From contig NZ_JACLGO010000012.1 in assembly GCF_014219065.1 (NCBI RefSeq), forward strand, positions 1-64,000: a stretch of 64,000 bases of DNA, written 5' to 3'. This DNA is from Halopseudomonas xiamenensis (GTDB lineage: Bacteria > Pseudomonadota > Gammaproteobacteria > Pseudomonadales > Pseudomonadaceae). Numbering within the stretch: position 1 is the stretch's first letter; the number at the start of each line of letters is the position of its first letter. The position numbers were made by a program, and so were the translations under genes. Below, one piece after another: positions 58,199-64,000 of the stretch. A model generated the notes under the pieces. It was not told the origin of the DNA and ran no database searches. It saw nothing but the letters and a program-made list of their open reading frames with translations.

Positions 58199-58639
58199 GT
58201 GTGGATATATCTATGCATGGCGTTGGCGGCAGGGGCTGTCCTACCGTTGCAGGCGGGCCTGAATGCCCAGTTGGCATCGAGCGCAGGGCATGCCCTGTGG
58301 GCATCATGCGTCTCCTTCGCAGTCGGGCTACTGCTGCTGATTGTCGTGTGCATGGCCGTTCGCCTGCCCCGTCCAGCCTGGGACGATCTCGCCTCGGTGC
58401 CTTTCTGGCAATGGGGCGGAGGGGTTATGGGGGCCTTTTTTGTCAGCGCAATGGTCATGCTCAGCCCACGACTGGGCGCAGCCACCATGCTGGGGATGGT
58501 GCTGGTCGGACAAATGATTGCTGCAGCCTTGATTGATCATTTTGGCCTGGCGGGGTTTACCCCGCATGCACTCAGTCTCGGACGCGCTGCGGGCATTGCG
58601 TTGTTGATTACCGGAGGCATTCTCGTACGCCTGTATTAA
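58199..58639 (+). CDS. YdcZ/DUF606 family small membrane transporter
   Basis: A 146-aa protein of about five hydrophobic helices (GAVLPLQAGLNAQLA at the start is typical) belonging to the half-size drug/metabolite transporter group. GTG start with GAGGAAAGG upstream. It lies in the operon after dihydropyrimidinase and may move a pathway intermediate or ammonium-related waste; cargo is not inferable. Confidence 0.8.
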   Translation: MWIYLCMALAAGAVLPLQAGLNAQLASSAGHALWASCVSFAVGLLLLIVVCMAVRLPRPAWDDLASVPFWQWGGGVMGAFFVSAMVMLSPRLGAATMLGMVLVGQMIAAALIDHFGLAGFTPHALSLGRAAGIALLITGGILVRLY

Positions 58640-58702
58640 CGAGTATGCCCAAGCACCTGAAGTCGGACCAAGTAAAATAAAAACAATATCCTGGAGTAGA
58701 AC

Positions 58703-59509
58703 ATGAAAAGAATAACCAGCTGTTCGCTTGCGCTCATGACTGGCGGACTGGCTGCCAGCTCTGTATGCGCTGGCGAGCTTATCCAATGGCACACCAACAG
58801 CCTGACCTATCTCTACGGCAAGAACTTCAAGGTAGACCCACCTATCCAGCAAACCTTCACATTTGAACATGCCAGTGCCTGGAGCGTAGGTGACCTGTTC
58901 CTGTTTATCGATCAGATCAACTTCAACGGCAAGGGTGCCAATGACGGTGACGATAACCGGACCCATTACGGTGAATTTTCCCCTCGCCTGTCTTTTGGCA
59001 AGATCAGTGGGGCCAATATCGCCTTCGGCCCTGTTACCGATATATTGGTCTCGATGACCTATGAGTTTGGCAAGGGAGATACCGAAGCCTATCTGATCGG
59101 CCCGGCCATCGATCTGGCAATACCGGGATTTGACTTCTTCCAACTCAATACCTATCTGCGCAAAACCGATGGTGGCCGGCCAGGTGATAATGTCTGGCAG
59201 ATAACCCCTGCCTGGAGCTATACCATCCCGGTGGGCCGGTCCGACCTGGTGATTGATGGCTACATCGACTGGGTTGTGGACAACGACAAGAACAGCCGCG
59301 GCGAATATCACGCCAACGTACATATCAACCCGCAGATCAAATACGACATGGGCAAGGCGCTGGGCTGGAGGGAAAAGGTGTATATCGGCATCGAGTACGA
59401 CTACTGGAAGAACAAGTTCGGTATCAAAGATGGTGGTTACGTCAGCGAGCAGTTTGTCGGAACAACTGATCAGAATACCGCCAGCCTGCTATTGAAGGCG
59501 CACTTCTAG
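58703..59509 (+). CDS. Tsx/OmpK-type outer-membrane nucleoside channel
   Basis: A 268-aa outer-membrane protein with a signal peptide (cleavage after SVCAG, near residue 23) and a 12-strand-like beta-barrel ending in phenylalanine (LLLKAHF). The opening IQWHTNSLTYLYGKNF and FTFEHASAWSVGDLFLFID (cited in part) are characteristic of the Tsx/OmpK family of nucleoside-specific channels. It would admit nucleosides or bases for CodB and the NCS1 carrier. GGAG ribosome site. Confidence 0.9.
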   Translation: MKRITSCSLALMTGGLAASSVCAGELIQWHTNSLTYLYGKNFKVDPPIQQTFTFEHASAWSVGDLFLFIDQINFNGKGANDGDDNRTHYGEFSPRLSFGKISGANIAFGPVTDILVSMTYEFGKGDTEAYLIGPAIDLAIPGFDFFQLNTYLRKTDGGRPGDNVWQITPAWSYTIPVGRSDLVIDGYIDWVVDNDKNSRGEYHANVHINPQIKYDMGKALGWREKVYIGIEYDYWKNKFGIKDGGYVSEQFVGTTDQNTASLLLKAHF

Positions 59510-59631
59510 GCAGCAAACTCAGAGGAGCGTTTTTTCGGCTCAGGTCGTCACATCAAGGTGCTGGTACCTTAGACTCGTGTTGATCGATTCCAGCCAGACG
59601 CTTCCGATACACGCCTATAAGGAGTAGCACC

Positions 59632-60912
59632 ATGATTGACCTGCTGATTCGCCAGGTGAACCTGCCATGCGGCAGACGCAACGTTGATATTGCCATCCAT
59701 GAAGGCAGAATCCTGGAGGTGGGGCCCAATATAAAAGCCGAAGCCCACCAGGTTTTATCTCACCCTGGCTGCTTGGTAACCCCTCCGTTTGTGGATAGCC
59801 ATTTCCACATGGACTCTACCTTGAGTGTCGGTCAGCCGAGATTGAACGATAGCGGCACGCTGTTGGAGGGAATCAGTGTCTGGAACGAACTGAAACCGGA
59901 TTTGACGGTAGAGGCCATCAAAAAGCGCGCCATAGAACTCTGTCACTGGTCTATCGCGCGCGGCACATTGGCCATCCGTAGCCATGTCGATGTCTGTGAC
60001 GACCGGCTGCTAGCCGTGCAAGCGCTATTGGAAGTTCGCAAGGAAATGCAGGCGTTTATCGACCTGCAATTGGTCGCGTTCCCCCAAGACGGCTATTACC
60101 GCTCAGCCACCGGTAAACAGAATCTTCTGCGCGCTCTGGATATGGGCGTGGATGTCGTCGGAGGTATTCCACATTTTGAACGCACACGCGCCTCTGGTGA
60201 CCGGTCGGTGACCGCCCTGTGTGAGCTGGCCGCCGATCGAGGCTTGCGCGTTGATATGCACTGCGATGAAAACGACGACCCGCTCTCACAGCACATAGAA
60301 ACCCTCGCATACGAGACCCACCGCCTGGGCATGCAAGGCCGGGTCACTGGCTCACATCTGACCTCGATGCACTCCATGGATAATTTCCATGCCAGCAAGT
60401 TGCTGCCTTTAATCCGTGAAGCTGGTGTACATGTGGTAGCCAACCCACTGATCAACATCACTCTGCAAGGTCGTCAGGATAACTATCCCAAACGCCGAGG
60501 AATGACTCGGGTCAAGGAGATGCTGAATGCGGGTATCAACGTCGCATTCGGGCACGATTGTGTCATGGACCCCTGGTACAGCATGGGCTCCCACGACATG
60601 CTTGAAGTCGCTCACATGGGGCTTCATGTGGGTCACATGACCGGCGTGGACGAAATGCGACAGGCTTTTTCTGCCGTCACCTATAACGGCGCTCACGCAT
60701 TGGGGCTGGAAGGTTACGGCCTCAATCCGGGAGACAATGCCGACCTGGTCATTCTTCAGGCCAGCACTCCTATCGACGCGCTGAGATTACGCGCTGCACG
60801 CCTTGAAGTGATCAGACGTGGCAAGGTGTTAGCCAGAACCAGCGCTTCTCTACCTCAGCTATTGATCACCCCAGCACCCACACCAGTCAGTTTCAGTCGT
60901 GATCTCATGTAA
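59632..60912 (+). CDS. codA: Cytosine deaminase
   Basis: A 426-aa metal-dependent amidohydrolase deaminating cytosine to uracil. Residues expected for CodA are present: H57 and H59 (DSHFHMDST), H210 and E213 (DMHCDENDD), H242 (GSHLTSMHS) and D309 (FGHDCVMDPWYSMGS). TRASGDRSV and the ITLQGRQDNYPKRRG loop also match CodA. It precedes codB by 25 bases, the reverse of E. coli codBA but as in P. aeruginosa. Gives uracil to the island's pathway. Confidence 0.94.
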   Translation: MIDLLIRQVNLPCGRRNVDIAIHEGRILEVGPNIKAEAHQVLSHPGCLVTPPFVDSHFHMDSTLSVGQPRLNDSGTLLEGISVWNELKPDLTVEAIKKRAIELCHWSIARGTLAIRSHVDVCDDRLLAVQALLEVRKEMQAFIDLQLVAFPQDGYYRSATGKQNLLRALDMGVDVVGGIPHFERTRASGDRSVTALCELAADRGLRVDMHCDENDDPLSQHIETLAYETHRLGMQGRVTGSHLTSMHSMDNFHASKLLPLIREAGVHVVANPLINITLQGRQDNYPKRRGMTRVKEMLNAGINVAFGHDCVMDPWYSMGSHDMLEVAHMGLHVGHMTGVDEMRQAFSAVTYNGAHALGLEGYGLNPGDNADLVILQASTPIDALRLRAARLEVIRRGKVLARTSASLPQLLITPAPTPVSFSRDLM

Positions 60913-60937
60913 GCATCCAGAATAAAGAGGACGCCCC

Positions 60938-62215
60938 ATGTCTAATAATAATGACCGCAACACAAGCGGCGAAGATTACTCGTTAACCCCTGTGCCGGAG
61001 CAATCTCGGCGCGGGCTGATATCCATGTCGGCAGTAATGCTGGGCTTTACACTCTTTGCCGCCAGCATGTGGACCGGTGGCAAGCTCGGCGAAGGCTTCA
61101 GACTCTGGCCTGATCTGATCGTCGTGGTCTTGGCGGGCAATCTGATTCTGGGCGTGTATGGAGCGTTGCTTGGCTATGCCGCCGCCAAAACCAATATTTC
61201 GACGCACCTGCTGGCCCAGTACTCATTTGGCCGGGTGGGCTCCAAGCTGCCATCCTTGATGCTGGCGGTGACCCAGGTAGGCTGGTTCGGCGTTGGCGTG
61301 GCCATGCTGGCCTATCCCGTCAATACCTTTCTGGGCATTCCCACCTACATGCTGATCATCCTTGGCGGGCTGGCGATGATCTACACCGTCACCATTGGCA
61401 TCAAGGCACTTGAGTGGCTGAACTTCATTGCCGTGCCAGCCATTCTTCTGCTTGGTTTCGCTTCGCTGGGCAAGGCGATCGTCGATACCGAAGGGGGGTT
61501 AGCCACCCTCATGGAAGTGCCCCCTGCCGCTTCGATGGACATTTCCGTGGGTATTGCATTGGCAGTGGGCTCTTTCATCAGTGGCGCCACCCTGACACCC
61601 GACTTCGTGCGCTTTGCGAAAAACCGGCAGATCGGTATCTGGGCCACCATTATCGGCTTCACTTTTGGTAACAGCCTGATGTTCATCTTCGGCGCTATCG
61701 GTGCTATCGCCACTGGCTACGCTGATATTTCTGAAGTACTGGCTTTCCAAGGGCTCCTCGGCGCGGGCATTGTGTTGCTTGTACTGAATATCTGGACCAC
61801 CAATAATAACGCGTTATATGCCTCCAGCCTCGGACTGGCCAATATAACCGGGATAAAACGCGTACATCTGGTCTGGGCCGCAGGCATTATCGGTACACTA
61901 CTGGCTGAAACGCTCTACAATAATTTTGTCGGTTGGCTGACCTTTCTCAGCATTGCGCTACCGCCCATTGGCGGCATTATCATCAGCGACTTCTATCTGC
62001 GTTATAAAACCCGCTATCCCGCTTTTATTGGGCATAGCTTCAAAGAGATCAACTGGGCGGCCCTGGTTGCCTGGGCAATGGCTATTATCGCATCGCTTGC
62101 TTCACCAGAAAGCGGCATCCTCAGTGTCGCCCCATTGAATGCCATCGTGGTTGCCATCCTGGTCCACAGCATTGCCAGCAAACTGCTGTACCAATCGGTT
62201 CCTGCGACCACTTGA
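60938..62215 (+). CDS. codB: Cytosine permease
   Basis: A 425-aa NCS1-family carrier with about 12 helices, importing cytosine. It begins with the polar SLTPVPEQSRRGLISMSAVMLGFT typical of CodB (cited by ends) and includes WTTNNNALYASSLGLANI, a conserved CodB helix. Together with codA it forms a two-gene cytosine salvage unit at the right end of the island. GAGG ribosome site. Confidence 0.93.
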   Translation: MSNNNDRNTSGEDYSLTPVPEQSRRGLISMSAVMLGFTLFAASMWTGGKLGEGFRLWPDLIVVVLAGNLILGVYGALLGYAAAKTNISTHLLAQYSFGRVGSKLPSLMLAVTQVGWFGVGVAMLAYPVNTFLGIPTYMLIILGGLAMIYTVTIGIKALEWLNFIAVPAILLLGFASLGKAIVDTEGGLATLMEVPPAASMDISVGIALAVGSFISGATLTPDFVRFAKNRQIGIWATIIGFTFGNSLMFIFGAIGAIATGYADISEVLAFQGLLGAGIVLLVLNIWTTNNNALYASSLGLANITGIKRVHLVWAAGIIGTLLAETLYNNFVGWLTFLSIALPPIGGIIISDFYLRYKTRYPAFIGHSFKEINWAALVAWAMAIIASLASPESGILSVAPLNAIVVAILVHSIASKLLYQSVPATT

Positions 62216-62268
62216 ACGGGATGAGCCGCCACCGAGGCGGCCCATGCAGGTTTGACCTCGCACTCAAT

Positions 62269-62283
62269 TGTAATAAGATAACA
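62269..62283. promoter_or_regulatory. Zur-like box upstream of the DUF2796 gene
   Basis: TGTAAT-AAG-ATAACA, a near-perfect dyad of the TGTTAT/ATAACA half-sites used by gammaproteobacterial Zur, 29 bases before the DUF2796 start. One arm has a single mismatch. It fits a zinc-repressed operon. Confidence 0.55.
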
Positions 62284-62311
62284 TCAGCTTATCTGAACAA
62301 GGATCTTCCGA

Positions 62312-62926
62312 ATGTCGCGTCTCGCTCCCTTCGCGCTCGCGCTGAGCGGTATCGTCAGCCTCGCTGCGCACGCCCATGATCATCACGGACATGCCCATGG
62401 CTCGCACAACCCTGCGGCCCATCAGCACGGTGTCGGCAACCTGGACATCGTGCTCGACGGCCAGCAGTTGCAGCTCGAACTGACCAGCCCGGCGGATGAC
62501 CTGCTCGGTTTCGAACATGCACCACGCACTCAGGCGCAGCGTGACCAGCTCGCCAATCTGCAGGACACCCTGCGCCAGCCGGACAAGCTGTTTGCCCTGC
62601 CCGCGGCGGCGCAATGCAGCCTGGACTCAGTGCAGCTGCACAGCCCGCTGTTTGCCCTGGCGGACCATTCCGGCGATGATGACCATGACCATGACCATGA
62701 CCATGACCATGACCATGACCATGACCATGACCACAGTGAGCATGCGCACGCCGATATCAGCGCGCAATACAGTTATTCCTGCGCCACCCCGGCCCGGCTG
62801 GAATCCATGGAAGTGATGCTGTTCGGCCTGTTCCCGGGCAGCGAGAAACTGATCCTGCAGGCGATCACCCCACGCGGCCAACAGGGCGGCGAGCTGACCG
62901 CCACCAGCAATCGCGTGCGCTTCTGA
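62312..62926 (+). CDS. DUF2796 (ZrgA-like) histidine-rich secreted protein
   Basis: A 204-aa exported protein with a signal peptide (to about AHA, residue 21), then two His-rich parts: HDHHGHAHGSHNPAAHQHG after the cleavage site and a run of alternating His and Asp at about 124-141. Such proteins bind zinc in the periplasm and belong to zinc-repressed operons with a MacB-like ABC exporter/importer, as the next two genes show. A short Zur-like box precedes it. Confidence 0.85.
   Translation: MSRLAPFALALSGIVSLAAHAHDHHGHAHGSHNPAAHQHGVGNLDIVLDGQQLQLELTSPADDLLGFEHAPRTQAQRDQLANLQDTLRQPDKLFALPAAAQCSLDSVQLHSPLFALADHSGDDDHDHDHDHDHDHDHDHDHSEHAHADISAQYSYSCATPARLESMEVMLFGLFPGSEKLILQAITPRGQQGGELTATSNRVRF
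62681..62734 (+). repeat. GACCAT hexanucleotide tandem repeat
   Basis: Eight perfect copies of GACCAT (62681-62728) and a ninth with one change (GACCAC), encoding alternating Asp-His. Unit length is a multiple of three, so slippage would change the number of His-Asp pairs without breaking the reading frame. Confidence 0.95.
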
Positions 62927-62948
62927 CCATTCACCAGCGGAACCCCTG

Positions 62949-63659
62949 ATGGCTGAACCAGTAGTACAACTCGAACGGATCACCTTCGCCTGGCCCGGCC
63001 GTGCCACCTTGCTGGATATCGACAGTTTTACCCTGCAGGCGGGCGAGCGGGTGTTTCTCAAGGGCCCGTCCGGCAGCGGCAAGACCACCCTGCTGGGGCT
63101 GCTGGGCGGGGTGCAACTGCCGGCCAGCGGGCATATCCGCCTGCTCGGCGCAGACCTGGCCGGCATGTCCGGCTCGGCCCGCGACCATTTTCGCGCGGAC
63201 CACACCGGCTATATCTTCCAGATGTTCAATCTGCTGCCATACCTGTCGATGCTGGAGAACATCATCCTGCCCTGCCACTTTTCCCGCCTGCGCCAGCAGC
63301 GCGCCTGCCAGCGCCATGGCAGCGTGCAGGCCGCCGCGTTGCACCTGCTCGGCCACCTGGGGCTGGATCAGCCACAGCTGCGCAACCAGCCGGTGACCGA
63401 ACTGTCGATCGGCCAGCAGCAGCGCGTGGCCGCTGCCCGGGCGCTGATCGGCAGTCCCGAACTGGTGATCGCCGACGAGCCCACCTCGGCACTGGATGCC
63501 GATACCCGGGAAGCCTTCCTGCAACTGCTGTTCAGCGAATGCCGGGCGCTGGGCAGCAGTCTGCTGTTCGTCAGCCATGATGCGGCGCTGGAGCCGCTGT
63601 TCGATCGCAGCCTGTCGCTGCACCAGCTCAACCGTGCCAGCCGCGCGGAGGTGATCTGA
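62949..63659 (+). CDS. ABC transporter ATP-binding protein (MacB/LolD-type)
   Basis: A 236-aa nucleotide-binding subunit: Walker A GPSGSGKT (39-46), Q-loop in IFQMFNLLPYLS, signature LSIGQQQR and Walker B LVIADEPTSALD. It matches the LolD/MacB group that pairs with FtsX-like permeases, and the next gene is one. It follows the His-rich protein gene by 22 bases. Confidence 0.92.
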   Translation: MAEPVVQLERITFAWPGRATLLDIDSFTLQAGERVFLKGPSGSGKTTLLGLLGGVQLPASGHIRLLGADLAGMSGSARDHFRADHTGYIFQMFNLLPYLSMLENIILPCHFSRLRQQRACQRHGSVQAAALHLLGHLGLDQPQLRNQPVTELSIGQQQRVAAARALIGSPELVIADEPTSALDADTREAFLQLLFSECRALGSSLLFVSHDAALEPLFDRSLSLHQLNRASRAEVI

Positions 63660-64000
63660 TGTACCTGTTGCGCCTGGCCTTTCGCAGCCTGCTCAACCGG
63701 CGCTACTCGGCGCTGCTGACGGTGCTGGCCATCGCCCTGAGCGTCACCCTGCTGCTCGGTGTGGAGAAGATCCGCAACGAGGCTCGCGCCAGCTTCGCCG
63801 GCACCATTTCCGGCACCGACCTGATCGTCGGCCCGCGCACCGGCTCGGTACAGTTGCTGCTGTATTCAGTGTTCCGCATCGGCAACGCCAGCAGCAACAT
63901 GCGCTGGGACAGCTACCAGAGGATCATCGAGCACCCGCGGGTCGACTGGGCCATTCCGATCTCGCTGGGCGATTCGCACCGCGGGTTCAAGGTCATGGGC
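63659..64000 (+). CDS. FtsX/MacB-type ABC permease, 5' part only
   Basis: The first 114 codons are in the window. They show one N-terminal membrane helix (about 15-35, SALLTVLAIALSVTLLLG) and the start of a periplasmic MacB-like domain (GTISGTDLIVGPRTG). The ATG overlaps the stop of the ATPase gene by one base (TGATG). The gene continues past the right edge. Confidence 0.88.
   Translation, partial: MYLLRLAFRSLLNRRYSALLTVLAIALSVTLLLGVEKIRNEARASFAGTISGTDLIVGPRTGSVQLLLYSVFRIGNASSNMRWDSYQRIIEHPRVDWAIPISLGDSHRGFKVMG

Noticed and set aside
62681-62734. CRISPR-like or other spaced array
   Set aside because: It is a continuous hexanucleotide repeat inside a His-rich coding sequence with no spacers. 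No CRISPR array was seen anywhere in the window.

Overview
This window looks like the chromosome of a member of the Pseudomonadaceae. The gene content and order of the core parts match what I know of Pseudomonas: tyrS beside an rRNA operon; anmK, erpA and argC nearby; coq7, osmC-type gene and vfr; bioA-rsmE; xseB-ispA-dxs; and nrdR-ribD-ribE-ribBA-ribH-nusB-thiL-pgpA-ribA. A more distant genus of the same family (for example Halopseudomonas) is possible; I cannot settle this without a search.

Layout. 1-390: four tandem rRNA-type promoters firing leftward off the edge. 387-16840: housekeeping genes (tyrS, M23 peptidase, anmK, erpA, bactofilin, argC, hemJ, an AAA ATPase, HIT protein, coq7, OsmC protein, vfr, bioA, rsmE, xseB, ispA, dxs). 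16941-22658: an alternative condensin, mksF-mksE-mksB. 22622-27183: AraC regulator with a DUF1302/DUF1329 pair and a strong terminator. 27185-35109: a long leftward riboflavin/thiamin operon region. 35203-38470: acyl-CoA synthetase, methyltransferase, thioredoxin-like CnoX.

38471-62215 is an accessory island of about 24 kb, bounded on the left by a series of hairpins and with visibly lower GC at its start and in its main control region. It holds a complete coenzyme F420 route (cofG, cofH, cofD, a cofC-cofE fusion, an NADPH:F420 reductase), one F420-type luciferase-like oxidoreductase, and nearly all steps of reductive pyrimidine breakdown: codB/codA, an NCS1 nucleobase transporter, a Tsx-like outer-membrane channel, dihydropyrimidinase, N-carbamoyl-beta-alanine amidohydrolase, beta-alanine:pyruvate aminotransferase (bauA), malonate-semialdehyde dehydrogenase (bauC) and bauR. 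The usual dihydropyrimidine dehydrogenase (PydA/PydX, PreA/PreT) is absent from the cluster. A TetR repressor closely resembling the uracil sensor RutR lies in the middle, and palindromes resembling the RutR box sit on the promoter of the F420 operon and upstream of the transporter-dihydropyrimidinase operon. dadA-ridA-dadX can turn the alanine produced by BauA back into pyruvate.

The central proposal is that this island encodes an F420-dependent version of reductive pyrimidine catabolism. In it the luciferase-like enzyme (44387-45391) reduces uracil or thymine with F420H2, the NADPH:F420 reductase recharges the cofactor, and cofactor synthesis is induced by the pyrimidine itself through the RutR-like regulator. 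The gene identities are read from sequence; the joining of the steps is inference.

62216-64000 returns to a zinc-type locus: a Zur-like box, a His/Asp-rich DUF2796 protein with a hexanucleotide repeat, an ABC ATPase and the start of its FtsX-type permease, cut by the window edge.
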